Assembly: GCA_030609765.1 (NCBI GenBank)
Contig: JAUWTE010000008.1
Location: 1-17,387 of the forward strand
DNA length: 17,387 nucleotides
DNA from: Acidobacteriota bacterium
Lineage (GTDB): Bacteria; Acidobacteriota; UBA890
Direction: 5' to 3'
Position 1 is the first letter of the stretch, and each line of letters starts with the position of its first letter. The notes under the pieces were generated by a model. That model was not told the origin of the DNA and made no database searches. It saw only the letters and a program-made list of their open reading frames with translations. A program made the position numbers and the translations under genes. This document shows, in pieces, positions 1 through 6,492 of this stretch.

Positions 1-796
1 GCCTGATGTTACGGTCCGTGCGCCCGTCCAGTACGAGGGCGTACAAAAGCGTCGGATCACACTGTAGCAACATGCCCAGCTCCAGGCGATTCTGATAGAC
101 GGCCGCGACCAGCGGCCTCTCGTGCGCTACCGCCGCCTCGGTCTCCACCAGCGACGCCAGGGTCACTACCTCACGCACAGACATGCCACGACCCTCCGCC
201 AGAGCCTGTCGGCTGGCCGTCCAGGTTCTGCGGAAACGCGCCACCATCATCTCGACGACCTCGGCGGCCTCTGCATGCTCCGGAGCCATGTAGGTGTCCG
301 GAAAGAGATAGCCCTCCAGATCTACGGCCTCCGGATCCAGGTCCGCGATCAGCTCGGCGCGGCCCGTAGCCTCCAAAGCCTCCTCGTACTCGCCGAAGCC
401 GGCGGCGGCCACTGCCTCGGCCACCTGCCAGCGCGTAGAGCCCTCGGGGATGGTCACCGCCCGCAAGAGCACCCTGCCGTGCAAGAGAACCTCCGCGACC
501 TCGCGAATCGAATGTGCGCCGCTGAACTCGTAGTTTCCCGCATGGATCTGCCCGGCGCGTCCGGTGGCTCGCAGCCACCACCGCAATAGGCGTGGGTCCC
601 GAATGACTCCTTCGGTAGCCAAATCGCGGGCCACCTCGCCGGCCGTGGCCCCGCGTGGAACCTCGATCAGGACGGTCCTGCCGGCCGCCCCGTCGAAGGG
701 CTCCTCGAGCAATGCCTCCACGGCGCCGCTCGTCAGACGCGCGGCGACGTACAGCATCACGAGCAAGGCTGTCAGAACGATCAGCGTCCGTCTCAT
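1..796 (-). CDS. mltG: Endolytic murein transglycosylase MltG (YceG-like), partial
   Basis: Inner-membrane lytic transglycosylase that cuts nascent peptidoglycan strands and is thought to end their elongation. The 265 visible codons start with a short basic stretch and one membrane segment (about residues 4-19). A LysM-like region (about 41-108) follows, then the catalytic domain. The family signature LASLVETEA is at 213-221, with the likely catalytic Glu at 218. It is followed by VAAVYQNRLELGM and the LQCDPTLLYAL segment near 244-254, both typical of YceG proteins. The ATG at 796 overlaps the ruvX stop as ATGA, and a GGAAGG lies about 12 bases upstream. The ruvX-mltG order is common in bacteria and supports both calls. 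The gene is cut by the window edge, so its C-terminal part and stop are not visible. Nothing looks broken in the visible part. Confidence 0.93.
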   Translation of the reverse strand, partial: MRRTLIVLTALLVMLYVAARLTSGAVEALLEEPFDGAAGRTVLIEVPRGATAGEVARDLATEGVIRDPRLLRWWLRATGRAGQIHAGNYEFSGAHSIREVAEVLLHGRVLLRAVTIPEGSTRWQVAEAVAAAGFGEYEEALEATGRAELIADLDPEAVDLEGYLFPDTYMAPEHAEAAEVVEMMVARFRRTWTASRQALAEGRGMSVREVVTLASLVETEAAVAHERPLVAAVYQNRLELGMLLQCDPTLLYALVLDGRTDRNIR

Positions 797-1233
797 CCGC
801 GAGATGCGCCTTCCGTGGTGTCTCCCCCACTGTCGAGAAAACCCTGCAACAAGACTGCGGCCGCAACTCGATCGGTTATGGCCCGCCGGCGCTTGCTCCG
901 CACGCCGGCTTCCTCCAGCAAGCGCTCGGCCTCGACGCTGCTGAGGCGCTCGTCCCACAAGACAACCCGCATGGAGACTTTCGTACGCAAATCCGCGGCG
1001 AACTGTTCAGCGGCTTCAGCCTCCGGCCCCAGGCTGCCATCCAATCGCATCGGCAGGCCGACAACGATGCCCTCCGCTCCGCTGCTATCGAGCAGTTCGA
1101 GCAGGGCGGCCAGTGGAAAATCCCCACCACGAGGGACCTCCAATGTGGCGTGTGGCATGGCAAAAGAGCCGCGCGGATCAGAGATCGCGACACCGACTCG
1201 ACGTTGCCCCAAATCAAGGCCCATCCAGGTCAT
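793..1233 (-). CDS. ruvX: Putative pre-16S rRNA nuclease RuvX/YqgF
   Basis: RNase H-fold protein of the YqgF family, known in E. coli for processing the 5' end of 16S rRNA; it resembles RuvC but is not an established resolvase. From the ATG at 1233 it has 146 residues, close to the usual size. Visible family motifs are GLDLGQRRVGVAIS (5-18, metal-binding Asp7), GIVVGLP (55-61), WDERLSS (93-99, acidic 94-95) and the terminal ITDRVAAAVLLQ (119-130, Asp121). The start is uncertain: an in-frame TTG at 1287 would add 18 residues lacking family similarity, and the ATG at 1224 (MGLDLG) is also possible; no start has a strong ribosome-binding site. Its stop overlaps the mltG start by four bases, suggesting coupled translation. 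It is transcribed divergently from lexA. Confidence 0.9.
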   Translation of the reverse strand: MTWMGLDLGQRRVGVAISDPRGSFAMPHATLEVPRGGDFPLAALLELLDSSGAEGIVVGLPMRLDGSLGPEAEAAEQFAADLRTKVSMRVVLWDERLSSVEAERLLEEAGVRSKRRRAITDRVAAAVLLQGFLDSGGDTTEGASRG

Positions 1234-1452
1234 TCGAGGACGGTAACACGCCCGTTCACGGATCAACCACGCCGACTCGGCCCTCAATCAGGCAAGCGCT
1301 CGCCCTCCTTCTTGACATTCGTCTCATTTTCGTCCATCCTTCTCTTGTATTCGCTTTCTCCTGGCTGCGGCTCACCTCGGTGCAGGGTGCGGGTGGCACT
1401 TGCTGTTCGACCCACCGAGGTGTGCATCGGTGTAGAGAAAAGGGGCGTGGGC
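1234..1452. promoter_or_regulatory. Divergent ruvX/lexA intergenic region with candidate operators
   Basis: This 219-base spacer must hold the promoters of both lexA (plus) and ruvX (minus). On the plus strand TTGACA at 1312-1317 is a perfect -35 match. With a 17-base spacer the -10 would be CATCCT (1335-1340), which is weak, so the lexA promoter is only suggested. Two palindromes of the form CACC-NN-GGTG lie at 1373-1382 and 1413-1422, between that promoter and lexA; each is the reverse complement of the other. They are candidate binding sites, possibly for LexA itself. Neither the E. coli CTGT-N8-ACAG box nor the Gram-positive GAAC-N4-GTTC box is present. AGGGG at 1441-1445 sits seven bases before the lexA ATG as its ribosome-binding site. 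Confidence 0.4.
1373..1422. repeat. Paired 10-base inverted repeats upstream of lexA
   Basis: CACCTCGGTG (1373-1382) and CACCGAGGTG (1413-1422) are exact reverse complements with 30 bases between them. Apart from the two central bases, each is itself a palindrome (CACC/GGTG). Centre-to-centre distance is 40 bases, near four helical turns, which would place two dimers on the same face of the DNA. As RNA the pair could instead form a hairpin in the lexA leader. The match is read directly; a role as operator is inference. Confidence 0.6.
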
Positions 1453-2061
1453 ATGTACTTGACCAAGCGGCAGAAGGAAATTCTCGACTACGTCCGTAGC
1501 TATCTCGGAGAGCATGGCTACGCGCCGACACTGCAGGAAATCGGCGTGCAGTTCGAGCTTTCGTCTCCAGCCACGGTCTACAAGCACGTGGAACAACTCG
1601 TCCAGAAGGGATACTTGCGCAAGGCAGCCCATCAAGGACGAGGACTGCAGCTCGTCGACCCCGAGCCCATCCGCACGATCGAGGTTCCACTGCTCGGTCA
1701 GGTCGCCGCGGGGCGACCCATCGAGGCTATCGCCGAACCCGAGATGATCAACCTGCCGCCCGACTTCGTCGGCCGCAAGCCCACCTATGTCTTGCGCGTG
1801 CGGGGGAATTCCATGATCGATGAGCAGATCAGCGATGGCGACTACTTCATCGTAGAGGATCGCACGACTGCCGACTACGGTGAGACGGTCATCGAGATGC
1901 TGGGAGATGAGGAGGTCACCCTCAAGAAATACTATCGAGAGGGTAAGAACATCCGGCTCCAGCCAGCCAACCCGGCCATGGAAGCGCTCATCATCGACGA
2001 GAGTAAGGTGCGCGTGCAGGGAGTCGTGATCGGAGTGATGCGCCGCTATCGAGACAGATAG
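1453..2061 (+). CDS. lexA: LexA repressor, SOS regulator and autoprotease
   Basis: Transcriptional repressor of the DNA-damage response that cleaves itself when RecA filaments form. The 202 residues match E. coli LexA in length. An N-terminal winged helix-turn-helix (about 1-65) contains PTLQEIGVQFELSSPATVYK, whose recognition-helix region differs from the E. coli one. The cleavage site is Ala86-Gly87 in GQVAAGRP. The catalytic Ser120 is in RGNSM and the catalytic Lys158 in EVTLKK. I chose the ATG at 1453 because the family N-terminus MYLTKRQKEIL begins there and AGGGG lies seven bases upstream. The reading frame stays open far upstream (to 655), but that part overlaps ruvX and resembles nothing. 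Its stop overlaps the convergent GalU-like gene by 16 bases. It is likely autoregulated. Confidence 0.96.
   Translation: MYLTKRQKEILDYVRSYLGEHGYAPTLQEIGVQFELSSPATVYKHVEQLVQKGYLRKAAHQGRGLQLVDPEPIRTIEVPLLGQVAAGRPIEAIAEPEMINLPPDFVGRKPTYVLRVRGNSMIDEQISDGDYFIVEDRTTADYGETVIEMLGDEEVTLKKYYREGKNIRLQPANPAMEALIIDESKVRVQGVVIGVMRRYRDR
2046..2061. other. Palindrome containing both convergent stop codons
   Basis: CTATC-GAGACA-GATAG is a 5-base inverted repeat with a 6-base centre. It contains the lexA TAG on the plus strand (2059-2061) and the TAG of the GalU-like gene on the minus strand (2046-2048). There is no intergenic space or obvious intrinsic terminator between the two genes, so each transcript must extend into the other's coding region. 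Confidence 0.7.
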
Positions 2062-2855
2062 GCGGCAGCGGCCAGGTATCCCTCCTCCTGGCCGACGTCG
2101 AAGTGCCGTCCATCGATCCTGTGCCCCGCCAGCCCCACGCTCTCGATGAGATGCTGGAAGGCAGGCACGTCATCCCACTCCCCCTCCGGCGGAGGTCCTG
2201 TGGCCTCCAGGGCATCATAGAAACGCTCATCGAGCACGTAGCGGGCGCAGCCCCTCAGCACGTTCGGGCCGCTCTGAATGCTGAATTTCCCGGGCTGTTT
2301 GTCCTGCAGCGCCAGAATCCGGAATGCCGGACCTGAGATGGGCTCCAGCTCGACCCCCCCGACGTTGCCGTAGAGTCCGGCGTCCGCGGCCCGCACTTCG
2401 GTCAGGCCGATCGCGTTCGTTCCCGTCGCTTCGAAGGTCGATGCCACCTGAGCGACCGCGGGAGTGACGCTGTCGAACCAGTTATCGGGCAGGACCACCG
2501 CGAATGGGTCGGTCCCGGTAAAGGCCTTGCAGCGAATCAGCGCGTCCCCGACGCCGCGCGGCTCCGCCTGCTCGACAAAATGCAGCTCGACTCCCTGCAG
2601 CAGATCGCGGAGCTCCACCATGCGCGGTTCCACCTGTTCGGGGCGCGTTACGTACTCCAGGTATTGCCTGACCAGTGGCTGGTGTGGAGAGACAATCACC
2701 AGCAGGGCACGGACCCCTGCCAGAGCCGACTCCCGCACGGCCCAGTGCACCATGGGGCACAGCCCTACCGGCAGCATTACCTTCGGGAGTACCGCCGAAG
2801 CGGGCAACAGCCGGGTGCCGGAGCCCGCTGTGGGGACCACCGCCCAGGGCACCAT
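2046..2855 (-). CDS. GalU-like sugar-1-phosphate nucleotidyltransferase
   Basis: Likely UTP:glucose-1-phosphate uridylyltransferase or a close relative, making a nucleotide sugar for surface polysaccharide or glycolipid. The 269 residues open with the nucleotide-binding loop GSGTRLLPAS (11-20), then PKVMLPV with Lys25. EQAEPRGVGDAL (95-106) matches the GalU QAExxGxGHA region. VLPDNW (121-126) holds the metal-binding Asp124. DKQPG (185-189) replaces the usual EKP, and RYVLDERF and FDVGQEEGYLAA follow. It is shorter than most bacterial GalU proteins (near 290-300) and divergent, so the sugar cannot be named; a GlmU- or RmlA-type substrate is not excluded. The ATG at 2855 has AGGGGAG nine bases upstream, inside the end of the membrane-protein gene. 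It is the last gene of its cluster and converges on lexA. Confidence 0.8.
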   Translation of the reverse strand: MVPWAVVPTAGSGTRLLPASAVLPKVMLPVGLCPMVHWAVRESALAGVRALLVIVSPHQPLVRQYLEYVTRPEQVEPRMVELRDLLQGVELHFVEQAEPRGVGDALIRCKAFTGTDPFAVVLPDNWFDSVTPAVAQVASTFEATGTNAIGLTEVRAADAGLYGNVGGVELEPISGPAFRILALQDKQPGKFSIQSGPNVLRGCARYVLDERFYDALEATGPPPEGEWDDVPAFQHLIESVGLAGHRIDGRHFDVGQEEGYLAAAAYLSR

Positions 2856-2861
2856 CTCGGC

Positions 2862-3731
2862 CTACTCCCCTACCCCGTCGTGTCGTCGCACCGCGGCGAA
2901 GTCGTAGCTCACGTCACCACGCGTCCACAGGTACATCGCGTACATCTCCAGCGCGAAGGGCCCGAAGCCGAGGAAGCCGAGCACGGGCATCTCGAAAATA
3001 CGCCACTCGGGAAGGAACGGCACCGTGTAGATCCACTTGGCGCCGGCCCAGTAGTTCCAAAATTCCCACAATAGCCCACAGACGTAGCCCCCGAGGAGCA
3101 AAGGCAGAGCCCGTCCTAGAGAACCTCGCTCCCAGTCCGCGAGGAAGGAGGGAAGACCGCGGCGAGCATTGAGTGGATCACACAGCAGGATGAAGCCGAT
3201 CCAAACCGGAGCGAAAACATAGCGAGAGGGAAAAAGCAGGGGGCCCACCAGCATTGCCACGCCGACGATCACGATCATAATGGCGCGACGATCGAGCGGG
3301 CGACGGCACGGCGGGAGTACCGCAACTTTCCTCGACAATCCCCCGATCAGATCCGCTGTCTCGATGAGCGCCGGCAGAATGCTGGCGAACGCCACCGCGT
3401 ACCCCAGAAACCTGACCCTTGGATTGGACGGCAAACCGACGTAGTGCCAGTTGTCCAGAAAGAAGTTGTAATACTCGAACACCAACCAGAGCGGAATCGA
3501 GAGCGCTACGATGTTACGAAACTCCGGGAGCGCATCAACGAGCAGGGATCTGCCCCTCAAGCGGCGCACCAGGCCGTCGACGAGAACGATATATCCCCAC
3601 CAGACCAGGGCGGTGAAGAAAACCTCGACAAACGGCGCTCCCGCCAGTAGCAATGCCTGGCAACCGAGGATCCAGGCCAACCCTAGCCAGGCGTGATGCC
3701 CGCGGGCGAAAAAGCGAGGCGGTCTGCTCAT
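2862..3731 (-). CDS. Polytopic membrane protein with internal duplication, function unknown
   Basis: I do not recognise the family. From the ATG at 3731, which overlaps the pmtA-like stop as ATGA, it has 289 residues and about eight hydrophobic stretches. The two halves repeat at an offset of 133-138 residues. VWWGYIVLVD (43-52) pairs with VWIGFILLCD (176-185). FEYYNFFLDNWHY (85-97) pairs with WEFWNYWAGAKWIY (222-235), both of the form E-x-x-N...W-x-Y. A Glu ends the last hydrophobic segment of each half (124 and 262). The conserved Glu, Asn, Trp and Asp in or near the membrane suggest a binding pocket built from two related halves, as in transporters or membrane enzymes. An earlier in-frame start at 3764 would add 11 residues inside the upstream gene and is less likely. 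Its place between a phospholipid methyltransferase and a nucleotidyltransferase hints at lipid or glycolipid work, but this is inference. Confidence 0.85.
   Translation of the reverse strand: MSRPPRFFARGHHAWLGLAWILGCQALLLAGAPFVEVFFTALVWWGYIVLVDGLVRRLRGRSLLVDALPEFRNIVALSIPLWLVFEYYNFFLDNWHYVGLPSNPRVRFLGYAVAFASILPALIETADLIGGLSRKVAVLPPCRRPLDRRAIMIVIVGVAMLVGPLLFPSRYVFAPVWIGFILLCDPLNARRGLPSFLADWERGSLGRALPLLLGGYVCGLLWEFWNYWAGAKWIYTVPFLPEWRIFEMPVLGFLGFGPFALEMYAMYLWTRGDVSYDFAAVRRHDGVGE
2865..2871 (-). promoter_or_regulatory. Ribosome-binding site of the GalU-like gene
   Basis: Read on the minus strand, AGGGGAG stands nine bases before the ATG at 2855 and lies at the end of the preceding membrane-protein gene. 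It fixes the start and suggests translation coupled to the upstream gene. Confidence 0.65.
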
Positions 3732-4375
3732 GGCGAGTCGGAACGGCGGCCGGCGGTGCAGCAAACAATCCGCCAGAAGCCTAGCGGTGGAGCCTTCTCA
3801 CAGTGCTCCACCACCAGCCCCGCGCGCTCAAAAAGGGGGTCGAGAGGAAACTCCGAGTGAAAGCCCAAGAGTCGCGAGGTGAGACGAGTCAAAGCGCGGG
3901 TGAATCCGGCAGCGCCCCGCCGTGGCCTGCTGAAGTGATTCAGAATGACCAGTCGTCCACCCGGGCGGCAGACCCGTTCCATCTCCTGTAATACGGCAAC
4001 GGGGTCAGGCGCGGCGGAGGCCACGTAGGGCGCCAGGGCAGCGTCGAAGGTGTGATCCGGGAACGGCAGGCGCCCACCGTCTCCCTCAACCAGCATCGCC
4101 CCGCCATCCGCACCCTTGCGCGCCCTCGCGGCGGCGCGCTCCAGCATGGCACGAGAGAAATCGACCCCGACGACGCGACAGTCTTTTGGGAACAGCGGAA
4201 AGGACAACCCCGTCCCCACCCCCACCTCGATCACCCTGTTGCCGGGCGCGAGTTGCAGATGCTCGATGGCCCGGCGACGCGCCCTGTTGAACGCCGGCCC
4301 GAATATCAAGTCGTATACCCTTGCCCAGCGCGAGTAGGCCTCCTGCACGGTGCTGGCATCCATCTCGTGCGACAT
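3728..4375 (-). CDS. PmtA-like SAM-dependent methyltransferase (phosphatidylethanolamine N-methyltransferase family)
   Basis: Class I methyltransferase of 215 residues. The SAM-binding motif I VIEVGVGTGLSFPLFP is at 48-63 and the acidic ribose-binding residue is Asp72 in VVGVDFSRAML. Further motifs are EGDGGRLPFPD (97-107) and the post-motif RVCRPGGRLVIL (134-145). The N-terminal YSRWARVYDLIFGPAFNRAR (14-33), with YD-x-x-FG-x-x-F, is what I associate with bacterial PmtA, which turns phosphatidylethanolamine into phosphatidylcholine by successive methylations at the inner membrane. UbiE/COQ5-type methyltransferases look similar but lack this leader, so PmtA is favoured without proof. Its ATG shares one base with the stop of the upstream metallohydrolase (TGATG), and its stop overlaps the next start (ATGA). 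Three genes are thus translationally linked. Confidence 0.8.
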   Translation of the reverse strand: MSHEMDASTVQEAYSRWARVYDLIFGPAFNRARRRAIEHLQLAPGNRVIEVGVGTGLSFPLFPKDCRVVGVDFSRAMLERAAARARKGADGGAMLVEGDGGRLPFPDHTFDAALAPYVASAAPDPVAVLQEMERVCRPGGRLVILNHFSRPRRGAAGFTRALTRLTSRLLGFHSEFPLDPLFERAGLVVEHCEKAPPLGFWRIVCCTAGRRSDSP

Positions 4376-5193
4376 CAGGTACGCTCTCGTCTCGGGAACC
4401 CTTCAGTGGACGTGGTCACCTCATAAACATCTTCATCGCAAGCCAACACGATATCTCCGGCGAATGCATCCCCCGCCTCCGCGATGAGCTCTTCAGCAAG
4501 CTGATCGACGTCATAGCTCAAATGGATCAGAACTAGCTGTTCCACCCCCGCCGCGCCGGCAATCCGTCCCGCCTCGCGGGCGCTCGAATGGCTATGATCG
4601 AATTCGGACCGATCCCGGTGCAAGCCGCCACAATCATGCAACAGAAGACCGGCATCGTGCGCCAGGGCCTCCACTGCCTCACTGGGCCGCGTATCCGAGG
4701 AATGGCACACGGCCAGATCCCCAGCCTGAAAGCGCAGCGCGACGGTGTCGCGACCGTGGGCCGCGGGGCTGGCGGTAATTCTCAGCCCGTCGGTTTCCAC
4801 CACCGCCGTGCCCGCAACCATCTCGATCGGCTGCAGATCGAGATCAGCATAACGTGGCCCCCAGAGGTCGTGCGCCGAAACCACGGCGCGAACAGTCTCG
4901 AGCGTTTGCTCTGGAGCGTGGATCGTGAGGCTGTCGAGGTCCGCACCAATCGCCAGAGCGTGCAACAGGTGCGGTATCCCATAAACATGGTCGACATGAT
5001 TGTGGGTAAGGATGACGCGACGGAGCGCATCCGCGCGCAGCCCTTGCCGGGCCAACTTGTGGACGACCCCGCCAGGGCAATCCACCAGTGTCGCGCCTTC
5101 GGTCGTCTCGATCGCCAGGCCCATCGTGTCGCGAGCAGCACTCGTCATGCCGCTCGAAGACCCCAATACGTGCACGCGCAAGTAGACTTCCAT
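4375..5193 (-). CDS. RNase Z-like metallo-beta-lactamase-fold hydrolase
   Basis: MBL-fold hydrolase of 272 residues using two metal ions. The signature LTHNHVDHVYG is at 62-72 (His64, His66, Asp68, His69). Further likely ligands are His146 in AAHGRDT, Asp167 in HSSDTRPSE and His224 in LIHLSYD. HSHSSAREAG (200-209) matches the conserved HxH region of RNase Z and related esterase-like proteins. It begins HVLGSSSGM, like the typical LGTgsg start of this branch. True RNase Z matures tRNA 3' ends, but the long exosite arm is not obvious, so it may be a phosphodiesterase or arylsulfatase-type homologue. I took the ATG at 5193 over an in-frame TTG at 5199. It follows the Mut7-C/PCMT gene after 21 bases. 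Confidence 0.82.
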   Translation of the reverse strand: MEVYLRVHVLGSSSGMTSAARDTMGLAIETTEGATLVDCPGGVVHKLARQGLRADALRRVILTHNHVDHVYGIPHLLHALAIGADLDSLTIHAPEQTLETVRAVVSAHDLWGPRYADLDLQPIEMVAGTAVVETDGLRITASPAAHGRDTVALRFQAGDLAVCHSSDTRPSEAVEALAHDAGLLLHDCGGLHRDRSEFDHSHSSAREAGRIAGAAGVEQLVLIHLSYDVDQLAEELIAEAGDAFAGDIVLACDEDVYEVTTSTEGFPRRERT

Positions 5194-5214
5194 TCTCAAA
5201 CCAGCCTAGAACGT

Positions 5215-6480
5215 TCACCGATCGTGCACCATGGGAACGAAACGCACGGGCAGAATGCGCCGTACACGAACCTCGCCGTCCTCTTCCTTCACCAGCAGCA
5301 TGAGCACCTGGCTCCCGTACCGTGGCCCAACGGGGATGACCATGCGGCCACCGATCTCGAGTTGCTCGACCAGCCTTTCCGGAATGGTCTCCGGCGCGGC
5401 GGTCACGATGACACGCGAGAACGGCGCCTCCTCCGGCCAGCCGAGGTAACCGTCACCGACTCGGGTATGAACACCATCCTGTTGAATCCTGTCGAGGTTG
5501 GCCACAGCCATCGCCGCCAGAGGCTCGAGAATCTCGATGGTGTACACATCGCAGCCCAGCTCGGCAAGAACCGCTGCCTGGTAGCCGGAGCCCGTGCCGA
5601 TTTCGAGCACCTTCTCACCCTCCCCTACCTGCAACAACTCGCTCATCAGAGCAACGATGTAGGGCTGCGAGATCGTCTGCCCATGACCTATCGGGAGCGG
5701 CCGGTTGGCGTAGGCATGATCGAGAGCCCCCTCGGGCACGAAAAGATGACGAGGTACACGTGCCAGGGCTTCGAGCACTCTCTCGTCCCGGATCCCCTGC
5801 CGCCGCAGCTCCGCGAGCAGAGCGGCCCGCGCATCGGCGAAGCGGTCCTCCTGGATCTCGAGCACAGCCGCCGGCTTGCTATCGGATGGTAGGCCCCAGG
5901 CTCCGACGGCCCCCGACATCACCAGGGCCAGACCCAGCAGGCAGACAAAGCCGGCACGATGTGTCGAATTCGATTGGGTCGCGGGAACCGAGGTCTTGGC
6001 GGCCGACACCAACTGCCGCAATCGCGCCAGCATGCCGCTCACATGGGTGCCGCGCCAGTAGATTTGCCGGCACTCCGCGCAGCGCGCGAAGCGCTCGTGA
6101 TGGGCGTGCACATAGGGCGGCACCTCCCCGCGAACCTCTGCCCGATCAACATCCTCGAGCAAGCCATTGCATTCGAGACACCGTCGCATCCAGCGATCCT
6201 CGTCGAGAGGCAGGTCAACAGCACGAATCACTTCCATTAGCTGCTCCTGAGGGTTATCGCTCTGCAACAGAACGTAGCGGCGGCAGGCGCGCCGCTCGAC
6301 CAGCTTGCGATCGCGGGTAAGCACCACACGACCCTCTTCCGCCGCGTCCGTCACGAGCAGGCTATCCTCCCAACATCTCTCGTAGCGCACGTCGTGACCC
6401 AGAAGACGTAACCAGCGGGCGAGCTTGCCGACCATGCTGTCAGCCAGAAATCGAATGGTCGCTGTCGGCGATGCAGCCAT
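5215..6480 (-). CDS. Fusion of Mut7-C RNase domain and protein-L-isoaspartate O-methyltransferase
   Basis: One uninterrupted frame of 421 residues with two unrelated domains. Residues 9-145 are a Mut7-C domain: the PIN-like part begins FLADSMVGKLARWLRLLG (Asp14, Asp57 in LTRDRKL) and ends in a zinc ribbon with CxxC pairs at 101/104 and 134/137. Residues 150-197 are a basic linker and a hydrophobic stretch (about 176-196) resembling a signal peptide or membrane anchor. Residues 216-421 are a protein-L-isoaspartyl methyltransferase, which repairs damaged Asp/Asn; it has LARVPRHLFVPE (239-250), GQTISQPYIVA (267-277) and SAM motif VLEIGTGSGYQAAVLAE (291-307). The ATG at 6480 has GGAGAGAGG just upstream and lies 12 bases after the ligase gene. 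A second start at Met150 (base 6033) could release a secreted PCMT. Both domain calls are firm; whether one or two proteins are made is open. Confidence 0.88.
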   Translation of the reverse strand: MAASPTATIRFLADSMVGKLARWLRLLGHDVRYERCWEDSLLVTDAAEEGRVVLTRDRKLVERRACRRYVLLQSDNPQEQLMEVIRAVDLPLDEDRWMRRCLECNGLLEDVDRAEVRGEVPPYVHAHHERFARCAECRQIYWRGTHVSGMLARLRQLVSAAKTSVPATQSNSTHRAGFVCLLGLALVMSGAVGAWGLPSDSKPAAVLEIQEDRFADARAALLAELRRQGIRDERVLEALARVPRHLFVPEGALDHAYANRPLPIGHGQTISQPYIVALMSELLQVGEGEKVLEIGTGSGYQAAVLAELGCDVYTIEILEPLAAMAVANLDRIQQDGVHTRVGDGYLGWPEEAPFSRVIVTAAPETIPERLVEQLEIGGRMVIPVGPRYGSQVLMLLVKEEDGEVRVRRILPVRFVPMVHDR

Positions 6481-6492
6481 CGCCTCTCTCCG

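Noticed and set aside
655..1452. In-frame upstream extension of lexA
   Set aside because: The extension overlaps mltG and ruvX in antisense, has low-complexity composition and no LexA similarity. The family N-terminus and a ribosome-binding site place the start at 1453.
1234..1452. Classical LexA box in the lexA promoter region
   Set aside because: Neither CTGT-N8-ACAG nor GAAC-N4-GTTC could be found by reading both strands.
4588..5892. Long plus-strand open frame of 434 codons
   Set aside because: It lies antisense to the metallohydrolase and the Mut7-C/PCMT gene, both of which show clear family motifs. High GC content makes such antisense frames common, and its product resembles nothing.
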